Notes under the pieces: generated by a model
Database searches by the model: none
Told to the model about the DNA's origin: nothing
The model's input: only the letters and a program-made list of their open reading frames with translations
Made by a program: the position numbers and the translations under genes
In this document: positions 56,696 through 64,000 of the stretch, piece by piece
How the letters are laid out: each line of letters starts with the position of its first letter
Numbering within the stretch: the first letter of the stretch is position 1
NCBI RefSeq assembly: GCF_003855095.1
Contig: NZ_CP033972.1
Coordinates: 4,092,001-4,156,000 of the forward strand
DNA from: Gordonia insulae
Lineage (GTDB): Bacteria; Actinomycetota; Actinomycetes; Mycobacteriales; Mycobacteriaceae
Direction: 5' to 3'
DNA: 64,000 bases

Positions 56696-57424
56696 TCACT
56701 TCTTGGTCCGCCGACTACCCCCGTGCCAGTCCTCCTGCACTCCGACCTCGGCGTCACTCACACCGAACGCCGTCAGCTGCGGCTTCTCGCGGAGGCTGCG
56801 CTTCAGTTCGGCGAATCCCGGGAAACGGGCCAGGCCGATCACGTGATCCCACAGGACCACCGCGTCCTCGTCGCTCGGCAATCGGCTGATGACCGGCCCG
56901 AAGAAGGCGACGCCTTCCGGCGGTTCGAAGTGGATGATGGGCGTGCCCACATCGCGTCCGGTCAACGCGAGAGCCTCGTCCGTCTCGGCCTGGATCTCGG
57001 CATCGAAGGACGAATCATCGAGCGCCGCGACGTGGTGATCGGGGAGGCCGAGCTCGGCGAGGACAGGTCCGAGGAAGTCCGCGGTACCGCGTAGGTCGGT
57101 GTTCTCGGCGGTGTAGGTCCCGGTGTGGGTGTCGAAGATGCGGGTGCCGAACGCGGCGTACAGCGGGTCGATGGCCTCGCGTCCGTGCTCACGTCGGATG
57201 CTTGCCGCGGCGCGCAGCAGCCGCAGGCCTGCGGTGTGGCCGGCTTCGTACTCCGGCGGGAAGTGCGCGTCGTAGTCGATGTGCGCGTTGAGGAGTCGCA
57301 GGGAGATGAACCGCCAGTCGACTGTGTAGTCCCGTTGCGCACGCACCTTGCGGACCCATTTACTGGTCATCCAGGCGAACGGGCACACCGGATCGAAGTA
57401 GAAGTTGATGTCGGCGTCGGCCAT
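56696..57424 (-). CDS. DsbA-fold protein, Rv2466c-like, with a single active-site Cys
   Basis: This 242-residue protein aligns well with the mycothiol-dependent DsbA-like Rv2466c: NFYFDPVCPFAWMTSKWV, WRFISLRLLN, GTPIIHFEPPEGVAFFGPVIS and ELKRSLREKPQL. The Rv2466c active site is CPWC; here it is CPFA (Cys14), so the second cysteine is lost. A monothiol reaction with mycothiol is possible. The gene is alone, flanked by two copies of a palindromic repeat. The role in redox or nitro-compound metabolism is by analogy. Confidence 0.83.
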   Translation of the reverse strand: MADADINFYFDPVCPFAWMTSKWVRKVRAQRDYTVDWRFISLRLLNAHIDYDAHFPPEYEAGHTAGLRLLRAAASIRREHGREAIDPLYAAFGTRIFDTHTGTYTAENTDLRGTADFLGPVLAELGLPDHHVAALDDSSFDAEIQAETDEALALTGRDVGTPIIHFEPPEGVAFFGPVISRLPSDEDAVVLWDHVIGLARFPGFAELKRSLREKPQLTAFGVSDAEVGVQEDWHGGSRRTKK

Positions 57425-57570
57425 CAGGAGTCAGCTCTTCTCGGTTGCGGGTGTCTCGACCCCACGATAGCGCTGTCTCGTCGTGCCGTTGGGTGTGCGC
57501 AGATGACGGCGAACGTCACGCTGACCGATACGTTCGCCGTCATCTGTGGTCGGGTGGTGGTGCTGGGTGT

Positions 57571-57624
57571 GGTCTCGATACGCGTCGGGCTCACTACGTT
57601 CGCTCGTCGCTACTCGACCAGCGG
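57571..57624. repeat. Palindromic interspersed repeat, copy 2, overlapping a gene end
   Basis: GGTCTCGATACGCG ... CGCTACTCGACCAGCGG is a second copy of the repeat at 56606. The right end lies inside the last codons of the SARP-type regulator gene and provides its stop (TAG at 57610-57612 on the minus strand) and its final residues PLVE. Confidence 0.65.
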
Positions 57625-60600
57625 TTGGGGGGACTGGACCATCGGTGGCTGGGACGGCGGGGCGTCGATCACCGCGAGGCCGTGCCGGATCTTCTCTTGC
57701 ACTTCCTCGGCGATTCGCCGATGTCGTTCTGCCGCTGCATCATCGCCGAGTAGTTCGGCGAGCTCGGCGAGCACCACATCCATCGGGCCGAACGAGACGC
57801 TGGCCGAATCGAGGCCGGCGACGGTGCCGGACCAGTCCTTCAGGATCGCGTAGAGCCGTCGTGCGTCGTCGATCATGCCGAGGCGCACCAGAGCACGTGC
57901 GTGGAAGACCTCGATCGTCGTCCAGTAGTAGTCCCGGGTGACGTGGGGGTCGCTCTCGGCGATCGCGCGCGCCTCGTCCTCATGCCCGGCCTCCAGGAGT
58001 GCCAGCACGTAGACCCACGACACGGTGTCGGGCGCGCGCTCGTACCAGGCTGCGGCGTACTCGAGCACGAAGCCGATCGAGCCGCGCGCCCAGCCGATGG
58101 ACAGCTCGCCGACTTTCTGCAGGTCCGTGCCCGACGGCAGGCCCGCGGCGGTCAGTTGCATACCGAGCAGGACATACGACTGTTCGGCAGCCTCGAGCCG
58201 TCCCCGCATCAGATCGAGGACGGCGTTGAACGACGACAGCACCACCACCAGCTCGCCGACCCGTCCGCTGGTGGCGCATTGCATCGCGCGGTCGACCTCG
58301 GCCACCGCGGCAGGCAGGTCGGTGCGGCTGGTGTGCACGAGGAACAGGAAGAACCGTGCCGCCGCCTCGTATTCGAGACTTCCGGCTTGCTGTGCGACGG
58401 CGACGAACTCGGTGGCCAGCGCGGGGTACTCCCCCCGACGGTCCGGACCGAGCGAGGTGTACACGCGAGCATTGAGTGCCGCGCAACGCAGTTCGAGGTC
58501 ACCGAGCGCATCGGCGAGTTCGAGTGCCTCGGCGGCGTAGTCGCTGGCGCGCTGCTCCTGGTTCCCCTCGTACTCGAACACCGCCGTCACCAGCAGTCGG
58601 ACGCGGTCGGCGCCGGTGCTCCCGGGGAGTGCCTCCTGCAGTGCGTCGGTCATGACCTCGTCCGGGATGCCCTTGACGCGTGTCGTCCAGATCGTCGGTG
58701 TGCGCCAACAGGTCAGGGCCGATCGGATCACGGCGAGGTCGCCGATCGATCGCGCCAACCGCACGGCTTCTTCTCTCCGGGTGCGGGCGAGGGAGATCTC
58801 GCCACGATGTGCGAGGGCCGTGACCAGATCGCCCAGCGCACCGACCAGCGCGACGCGCAGGGCCGTGTCGGCGCCATCCCGGTCATGCCCGGCCAGCAGA
58901 TGAAGGTCGACGGCGTGCTGCCAGAGTTGGGCGGAGTCTGCGGCCAGATCGGAGTCGAGACGATGTCGTGCGGCGGACTCGACGACGTGCAGCGCGCGCT
59001 CGGCGGTCGAGCCCGATGCGCCCAGCGCGGCGTGTACGGCGAGTTCGTCGGCGGCGGTACGCGGGACGGATTCGAGATACTCCATTGTGCGCCAGTGCAG
59101 TCGACGTCTCCGGAGGGACGGGATGCTGTCGTAGACGGCGTCACGCATCAGGACGTGGTTGAACCACACACGGTCGACTTCGGCCGTCAGCAGTCCCGCG
59201 ACGACGGCGGTGTCGATCGCGTCGAGCACGGCATCCTCGGCGTCGGCGGGGTCCGCCCAGAGCGCGACGAGGGTGTCGACGTCGGCGCCCCGGCCACAGA
59301 CCGCGAGCAGACGGAGCATCGTGACGGTGTCGTCGGGGAGGCGTTCGACCCTGTGCAGCAGTACCTCTCGCACACCGCTGGGTACCGCGGTCTGCGCGTC
59401 ACGCGAGCCCCGCGACGCCACCAACTTGGCCAGCTCGCGCACGAACAACGGGTTGCCGTCGGTGCGCGATCGCAACAGCGAGAGGGTCGCATCGTCGATC
59501 GGATCGAGCCCGACCTCGGCGGCCAGTGCCCGGATGCCGTCGTCGGACAGGCCGGCCAGCGTCAGGATGTCGGCAGTGACGGAGACGAGGGATGCACCCG
59601 TCGCCATGAGTTCGGTGCCCGCCTCCGAGGGTCGGTAGGTCGCGATCACCAACACCGGGCGATCAGACAACCAGGTCACCATCTGCCGCAGCACCTGCAG
59701 GGTCGCGCTGTCGGCGCGGTGGGCATCGTCGAGGACCACGACGGTCCCGGCATCTCCGGAAGGCCCACTCTCGCACAGGGCGCGCACCTGTCGGGCGATC
59801 AGGAACGGGTCGTCGAGTTCGTTGTCACCGCCGAGTTCGCCGACGATCTCCCGCCACGCCCAGGCGGTCGGCGCGCCCTCGACCTCGGGACAGTGCCCGA
59901 CGGCCGATGCCCACCCCGCTGCCTGCAGACGACCTGCAGTCAGTTGCGCGAGTGTCGATTTGCCGCCGCCGGCCTCTGCGGTGATCCAGACGATCCGCAA
60001 GCCGGTTCGCAGCACGGAGTCCGCGTGAGTGGCGAGTTTCTCCAACTCGGTCTCGCGACCGGCGAACTCGTGGCCCCGGGGGGTCGTCGACGCCGCGCTC
60101 GCAGGTGTCGGCTGGGGTGAGGTGGCCGGGGCGGTCGGCTGCGGCAGTTGCAGGCCCGGATCCTGCTGCAGGATGGCGGCTTCCAGCTCGCGGATCGGCG
60201 CAGCGGGGTCGACGCCGAGTTCGTCGGCCAGGTACTCACGAACGGTCCGAAGGGTGTGCAGCGCATCCGCCTGCCGGCCGAGCCGGTACTGCGCCAGCGC
60301 GCGGAGCCGGAACAACTCCTCGCGGGCAGGATGACGCTCACACGGACCGGTCAGCGCGGACACCACCTCGGCGGGTCGGCCGAGATCCAGGGCCGCCGCG
60401 GCGCGGTGCTCGACACCGGTCAGATACAGCTCATCGAGACGGACCACTTCGGCGCGTGCCCACTCGTCGGTCGCGTGCGGGCCGAACGGTGCGCCCTGCC
60501 AGAGTGAGAGTGCCTCGCCGAGGCGGTCGTACCGGACATCGGGGTCACCGTCGGCGGGGGTCACCAGATCCTCGAACCGCCACAGATCCACGGCGTCGCG

Positions 60601-60924
60601 AGGCACGCGGAGTGCGTAACCGGGCGCTTCGCTGACCAAGATCCGAGCAGGCGAGCGCGGTGGGCGGCCGGGCTCCAGGATGCGGCGCAGATTCGAGATG
60701 TGGACCTGGAGTCCGCCGAGTGCCTTCGGCGGCGGCTCACCGTTCCACAGGTCGTCGATCAGACGGTCCGTCGACACGACGTGTCCGTCGGCGGCCACCA
60801 GCCGTGCCAGCACCGCCCGCTCACGACGCGACTTGACCTCAGCTGGTCGGCCGGCGACCTCGATGCCGACCGTGCCGGACATGGTGACCGACACAGCGGA
60901 CGGTGGCTCGACGTCGCTCGACAT
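57610..60924 (-). CDS. SARP/BTAD regulator with AAA ATPase and TPR-like tail
   Basis: This 1104-residue regulator has an OmpR-like winged-helix domain (about 10-105: VSTDRLIDDLWNGEPPPKAL), then a BTAD domain (about 110-260: LYLTGVEHRAAAALDLG). A Pro-rich linker leads to an AAA/NB-ARC-like ATPase with Walker A TAEAGGGKSTL near residue 315 and VVVLDDAH as Walker B. The rest (about 480-1100) is helical, with tetratricopeptide-like repeats. No LuxR domain is present. Such AfsR/EmbR-like proteins integrate signals to switch a gene cluster. The target is unclear; no dependent operon adjoins it. The last residues come from an intergenic repeat. Confidence 0.87.
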   Translation of the reverse strand: MSSDVEPPSAVSVTMSGTVGIEVAGRPAEVKSRRERAVLARLVAADGHVVSTDRLIDDLWNGEPPPKALGGLQVHISNLRRILEPGRPPRSPARILVSEAPGYALRVPRDAVDLWRFEDLVTPADGDPDVRYDRLGEALSLWQGAPFGPHATDEWARAEVVRLDELYLTGVEHRAAAALDLGRPAEVVSALTGPCERHPAREELFRLRALAQYRLGRQADALHTLRTVREYLADELGVDPAAPIRELEAAILQQDPGLQLPQPTAPATSPQPTPASAASTTPRGHEFAGRETELEKLATHADSVLRTGLRIVWITAEAGGGKSTLAQLTAGRLQAAGWASAVGHCPEVEGAPTAWAWREIVGELGGDNELDDPFLIARQVRALCESGPSGDAGTVVVLDDAHRADSATLQVLRQMVTWLSDRPVLVIATYRPSEAGTELMATGASLVSVTADILTLAGLSDDGIRALAAEVGLDPIDDATLSLLRSRTDGNPLFVRELAKLVASRGSRDAQTAVPSGVREVLLHRVERLPDDTVTMLRLLAVCGRGADVDTLVALWADPADAEDAVLDAIDTAVVAGLLTAEVDRVWFNHVLMRDAVYDSIPSLRRRRLHWRTMEYLESVPRTAADELAVHAALGASGSTAERALHVVESAARHRLDSDLAADSAQLWQHAVDLHLLAGHDRDGADTALRVALVGALGDLVTALAHRGEISLARTRREEAVRLARSIGDLAVIRSALTCWRTPTIWTTRVKGIPDEVMTDALQEALPGSTGADRVRLLVTAVFEYEGNQEQRASDYAAEALELADALGDLELRCAALNARVYTSLGPDRRGEYPALATEFVAVAQQAGSLEYEAAARFFLFLVHTSRTDLPAAVAEVDRAMQCATSGRVGELVVVLSSFNAVLDLMRGRLEAAEQSYVLLGMQLTAAGLPSGTDLQKVGELSIGWARGSIGFVLEYAAAWYERAPDTVSWVYVLALLEAGHEDEARAIAESDPHVTRDYYWTTIEVFHARALVRLGMIDDARRLYAILKDWSGTVAGLDSASVSFGPMDVVLAELAELLGDDAAAERHRRIAEEVQEKIRHGLAVIDAPPSQPPMVQSPQPLVE

Positions 60925-61140
60925 CGCTCACCCTCCTCGTCATCGTCACCGGCGTTCGGCGCTCTGTCGAGAGGATAGCGGCTGCGTGCGACTCTTCGCC
61001 TGTCGTTCAGTCGGGCGGATCGGTGCAGGTGGGGCCGGGTGCGGTAGGTAGCGGATGATCCGCGGTGGATGGGGCGGCCGTCGTCGACATCAACGTACGC
61101 CTTCAGGCCCGGGGGTCGGGTGCGGGCGTAGCAGGGGTGG

Positions 61141-61962
61141 TCACGACGGTTCGGACATCTCGGTGCGAAACAGGTTGAGTTTGTAGGTGCGGACAGGCGG
61201 GAACCAGCTCAGCGCGCGCATCCCGTACCGATGCTTCGCCGGCCACCGACTCGCGACCTCGCGTTGCGGGGATGCGAAAGTGCGGGATTCGACGAGCGCC
61301 AGCCCGAACTGTTCCAGCGTTCTCGGGTCCTCGCAGACCCACTTCATCCGCGCAGGCACTTGTCGGAAATCCGGATTACGGTCCTGGTTGTTCATCATGA
61401 TCGGACCGCCGGTGTCGAAGGCGAGGGGGGTCGACGGAAATGCCTGCGCCAGTTGACCCAACACCGCGTTGACCTCCTCGGGCGGAAAGTACAGCAGGAC
61501 TGCCTCGCTGAGCAGGAACACCGGCCCCGAACGTTCCCGGACCTGCTCGTACCATTCCGTCGAGAACAACGACCCGGCGATCATCGTGTACCGAGTGGTG
61601 TCCTCGAAGAACTTGCGCCGCAACGCCATCGTGTCGTCGACATCGAGATCGAACCAGCGCACGCGGCCGTTGTCGAGCCTGTCGAAGCGGGTCGACAGGC
61701 CGCAGCCCAGATCCACGACCGTGCCATCGGGATGCTCGTCGAGGAAGTCGCGGACGTACTGGTCGAAGATCGACGCGCGCAGGACCGCGCCGCCGAGCGA
61801 GGGCCCGGTGAACTTGGCGAAGTCGTAGTCGATCTCCTCGACGAGCTTCACCGCCATGTCGTCACCCAAGATGCTGCGGGTGTCCCCGGCATCGCGGGCC
61901 CGTCCGTAGAGCGGAATCAGCAGAGTCTCTTGCACCTCACCCAGAGATACGGGTTCACCCAT
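61141..61962 (-). CDS. Ppm1/leucine-carboxyl-type SAM-dependent methyltransferase
   Basis: This 273-residue protein resembles the Tcmp/Ppm1-like methyltransferase family. It has VVDLGCGLSTRFDRLD as SAM motif I, RVRWFDLDVDDTMALRRKFF, VFLLSEAVLLYFPPEEVNAVL and FDTGGPIMMNN. The conserved early segment ETLLIPLYGRARD and EIDYDFAKF fit the family. These proteins methylate carboxylates or hydroxyls of small molecules and polyketides. ATG 61962 is used, with no good Shine-Dalgarno. It diverges from the glucarate pathway genes. The substrate is unknown. Confidence 0.85.
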   Translation of the reverse strand: MGEPVSLGEVQETLLIPLYGRARDAGDTRSILGDDMAVKLVEEIDYDFAKFTGPSLGGAVLRASIFDQYVRDFLDEHPDGTVVDLGCGLSTRFDRLDNGRVRWFDLDVDDTMALRRKFFEDTTRYTMIAGSLFSTEWYEQVRERSGPVFLLSEAVLLYFPPEEVNAVLGQLAQAFPSTPLAFDTGGPIMMNNQDRNPDFRQVPARMKWVCEDPRTLEQFGLALVESRTFASPQREVASRWPAKHRYGMRALSWFPPVRTYKLNLFRTEMSEPS

Positions 61963-62031
61963 GGCGACCAGCGTAAGGAAGGGTTGCCTAAATCGCCAGT
62001 GTGACCGAGGCTCACTACGTGGTGAACAGTG

Positions 62032-62087
62032 TCGATACCGTGTCAGTATCGATGGCATCCACATTTGACTTGGACATGTATGGATGC
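62032..62087. promoter_or_regulatory. Two inverted repeats upstream of glucarate catabolic genes
   Basis: TCGATAC and GTATCGA pair perfectly across a 7-base spacer (62032-62052). A second, GCATCCA and TGGATGC, spans 62055-62087. They lie in the 222-base gap between the methyltransferase and the dehydrogenase gene. A regulator of sugar-acid catabolism, for example of the GntR type, could bind here. Confidence 0.45.
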
Positions 62088-62184
62088 ACGGTCCTACCGT
62101 CGAAGCATGGCTCGGGTCGCGTCAGGTGATCCCCGACGCGACCGGAGCCGCACCACCTCGACCGCCGACCAAAGGATGGACGCA

Positions 62185-63795
62185 ATGACCACCGCGCAAT
62201 CAACTCAGGCGCCGGCGACCGCGACATTGACCGGACAGATGATCATCGCCGGTGAGTACGTCACCGGCACGGGCAGCGCGGTGCACGCCATCAACCCGGC
62301 CACCGACGAACGACTTCAGCCGGCCTACGCGCACGGCACCGCCGAAGACGTCGCCGCCGCCACGGCGGCCGCCGCGGCGGCGTTCGCCACTTACCGCAAC
62401 ACGTCCTCGGCGCAGCGTGCCGAGTTCCTGACCGCGATCGCCGACAACCTCGACGCCGCCGTCGACACCCTGGTGGCACGGGCCACCGCCGAGAGCGGAC
62501 TGCCGGTTCCGCGTATCACCGGCGAGGTCGGCCGCACCAGCGGTCAGCTCCGCCTGTTCGCCTCGGTCCTGCGCGAGGGCAGCTGGCACGGCGCCCGCAT
62601 CGACCCGGCGCAACCGGACCGGACGCCGTTGCCGCGCGCCGACATCCGGCAGCGCAAGATCGCCCTGGGACCCGTCGCGGTGTTCGGCGCCAGCAACTTC
62701 CCGCTCGCCTTCTCGGTGGCCGGCGGCGACACCGCCTCTGCGCTCGCCGCCGGCTGTCCGGTGGTCGTCAAGGCGCACGACGCCCACCCCGGCACGTCGG
62801 AACTCGTCGGTCGCGCCATCACCGAGGCCGTCGCCGCCACCGGCATGCCCGCCGGCACGTTCTCCCTGCTCTTCGGCAGCGGGCCGGAGCTGGGCATCGC
62901 GCTGGTCACCGACCCGAACATCAAGGCCGTCGGCTTCACCGGGTCCCGTTCCGGCGGAACGGCTCTCGTGCGTGCCGCCGCCACCCGTCCCGAGCCGATC
63001 CCGGTCTACGCCGAGATGAGCTCCATCAACCCGGTCTATCCGCTGCCGGGCGCGCTGCGTAGCCGGGCGGCCGATCTCGGCCGGGCCTTCGTCGGGTCGC
63101 TGACCATGGGGTCCGGTCAGTTCTGCACCAACCCCGGCCTGATCATCGCCGTCGACAGCCCTGATCTCGACACCTTCATCGACGCGGCCGCCGAGGCCGT
63201 GCGGGGATCCACCCCGACGCCGATGCTCACCCCGAACATCGCGCGGACTTTTGCGCAGGGCATCGACGAGTTCGACGGGGCCGCGACGGTGGTGGCCCGT
63301 GGCTCCGAGACGACGTCGCCGAACGCCTGCCGGGCGGCGTTGTTCAGCACCGACGCCGACACCTTCCTCGGCTCGGAACAGTTGCAGCAGGAGGTCTTCG
63401 GATCATCCAGCCTCGTCGTGAAGTGCCGGGACCAGCAGCAGGTCCGCGACGTCACCGCAAAGCTCGAGGGCCAGCTGACCGCGACCGTGCACGTCGACGA
63501 CACCGATCATGACGACGCGGGTGCGCTGCTGGAACTGCTCGAACTGAAGGCCGGACGCATCCTGTTCAACGGCTGGCCGACCGGTGTCGAGGTCGGTCAT
63601 GCGATGGTGCACGGCGGCCCGTACCCGTCGACCTCGGACAGCCGTACCACCTCGGTCGGTTCGCTTGCCATCGAACGATTCCTGCGGCCCGTCGCCTATC
63701 AGGACGTCCCGGCCGGACTGCTTCCGCCCGCCATCGCCGACGGCAACCCCGAACAGATCTGGCGCCGCGTCGACGGCGAACTCACCCGCGACTGA
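62185..63795 (+). CDS. Alpha-ketoglutaric semialdehyde dehydrogenase
   Basis: This protein of about 536 residues is an aldehyde dehydrogenase. VAVFGASNFPLAFSVAGGDT binds cofactor, VGFTGSRSGGTAL follows, YAEMSSINPV carries the catalytic Glu, and GSGQFCTNPG the catalytic Cys. The closest fit is the ketoglutarate semialdehyde dehydrogenase group, which forms 2-oxoglutarate in D-glucarate, galactarate and arabinose pathways. The next gene, for 5-dehydro-4-deoxyglucarate dehydratase, supports that role. ATG 62185 has AAAGGA eight bases upstream; ATG 62176 is an alternative. The gene is complete. Confidence 0.88.
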   Translation: MTTAQSTQAPATATLTGQMIIAGEYVTGTGSAVHAINPATDERLQPAYAHGTAEDVAAATAAAAAAFATYRNTSSAQRAEFLTAIADNLDAAVDTLVARATAESGLPVPRITGEVGRTSGQLRLFASVLREGSWHGARIDPAQPDRTPLPRADIRQRKIALGPVAVFGASNFPLAFSVAGGDTASALAAGCPVVVKAHDAHPGTSELVGRAITEAVAATGMPAGTFSLLFGSGPELGIALVTDPNIKAVGFTGSRSGGTALVRAAATRPEPIPVYAEMSSINPVYPLPGALRSRAADLGRAFVGSLTMGSGQFCTNPGLIIAVDSPDLDTFIDAAAEAVRGSTPTPMLTPNIARTFAQGIDEFDGAATVVARGSETTSPNACRAALFSTDADTFLGSEQLQQEVFGSSSLVVKCRDQQQVRDVTAKLEGQLTATVHVDDTDHDDAGALLELLELKAGRILFNGWPTGVEVGHAMVHGGPYPSTSDSRTTSVGSLAIERFLRPVAYQDVPAGLLPPAIADGNPEQIWRRVDGELTRD

Positions 63796-63838
63796 TTCCC
63801 CTCGCTTCTCGTCACCTCACCCCTCCCAAGGAGTTCCA

Positions 63839-64000
63839 ATGCTCAACGGCGTCCTGTTCTTTCCCGTCACCCCCTTCGACAGCAACGGCGAGGTCGACTA
63901 CCAGCGTCTGGCCGAGCACATCGACCGTGGCGTCGCCGCCGGCCCGGGCGGAGTGTTCGTCGCCTGCGGTACCGGTGAGTTCCACGCCCTCGGACTGGCC
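63839..64000 (+). CDS. kdgD: 5-dehydro-4-deoxyglucarate dehydratase, N-terminal part (cut by window end)
   Basis: Only 54 codons are present: LNGVLFFPVTPFDSNGEVDY, then HIDRGVAAGPGGVFVACGTG and EFHALG. This matches the start of the DapA-superfamily dehydratase KdgD, in particular the VTPFD and GTGEF segments. KdgD converts 5-dehydro-4-deoxyglucarate to ketoglutarate semialdehyde, the substrate of the enzyme encoded upstream. AAGGAG lies six bases before the ATG. The gene runs past the window edge. Confidence 0.9.
   Translation, partial: MLNGVLFFPVTPFDSNGEVDYQRLAEHIDRGVAAGPGGVFVACGTGEFHALGLA

Noticed and set aside
57901..60120. A 739-codon plus-strand open frame opposite the SARP-type regulator.
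   Set aside because: It is antisense to a protein with clear domains and is Arg/Gly/His-rich without a ribosome binding site. Long antisense frames are expected at this GC content.
1..64000. CRISPR arrays, tRNA or rRNA genes.
   Set aside because: No regularly spaced repeats and no cloverleaf-like or rRNA sequences were recognised by eye; a short tRNA could still be missed without a search tool.

Overview
The window is high-GC DNA from an actinomycete, most likely a mycolic-acid bacterium of the Mycobacteriales and probably Gordonia or a close relative. This is inferred from gene content: two WXG100/ESX-type modules, a 13E12/DUF222 HNH protein preceded by a mycobacterial-type LexA box, an LpqN-like protein, an Rv2466c-like DsbA-fold protein, a partial mymA-like operon and mycothiol-linked families. 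No rRNA, tRNA or CRISPR array was recognised.

Layout. 0-1.6 kb: a GDSL lipoprotein and a VapBC toxin-antitoxin pair. 1.6-6.3 kb (minus strand): an ESX-type module (WXG100 protein, large partner, small membrane protein), then a frameshifted gene, an HNH nuclease and an epoxide hydrolase. 6.6-14.7 kb: DUF808 membrane protein, unknown proteins, 13E12-type HNH protein, NhaC-type antiporter, a PLP enzyme and its divergent XRE-cupin regulator. 15.2-23.8 kb: an accessory block of visibly lower GC with a tight four-gene operon (RHH/winged-helix protein, GHKL/MORC-like ATPase, HTH-ParA ATPase, small partner) beside a Vsr endonuclease and a Dcm-type methyltransferase. This is the best candidate for an undescribed, probably defensive, system. 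23.8-28.8 kb: a serine hydrolase, two alpha/beta hydrolases (one broken by a TAG codon), a TPP-enzyme remnant and an AT-richer membrane protein. 29-34 kb: DUF2200, HD protein, a second ESX-type module, and an ADP-ribosylglycohydrolase with a degenerate phosphatase tail.

34-40.7 kb: mixed single genes (SRPBCC, alpha/beta hydrolase, AlkA-like, DUF4234, GIY-YIG-like, P-loop kinase-like, MerR). 40.8-45.2 kb: a coupled operon of lipase, SDR, ferritin-like protein and Baeyer-Villiger-type monooxygenase behind a long inverted repeat. 45.2-47 kb: small secreted proteins. 47-50.6 kb: a TetR-controlled cluster of MpaB-like, GXWXG and SnoaL-like genes, one interrupted by TAG. 50.6-53.3 kb: ketopantoate-reductase/MarR/membrane operon and a gene behind a SoxR-box-like promoter. 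53.4-56 kb: a cyclase-family hydrolase coupled to a TPP enzyme. 56-62 kb: secreted protein, DsbA-like protein, a SARP/AAA/TPR regulator and a Ppm1-type methyltransferase. 62.2-64 kb: the start of a D-glucarate/galactarate catabolic pair (ketoglutarate semialdehyde dehydrogenase and 5-dehydro-4-deoxyglucarate dehydratase), cut by the window edge.

Recurring themes are start codons placed by four-base overlaps (ATGA/GTGA), several promoters that look leaderless with palindromes over the core elements, and a notable number of broken genes: two in-frame TAG codons, one frameshift and two gene remnants. Some of these could be assembly errors.
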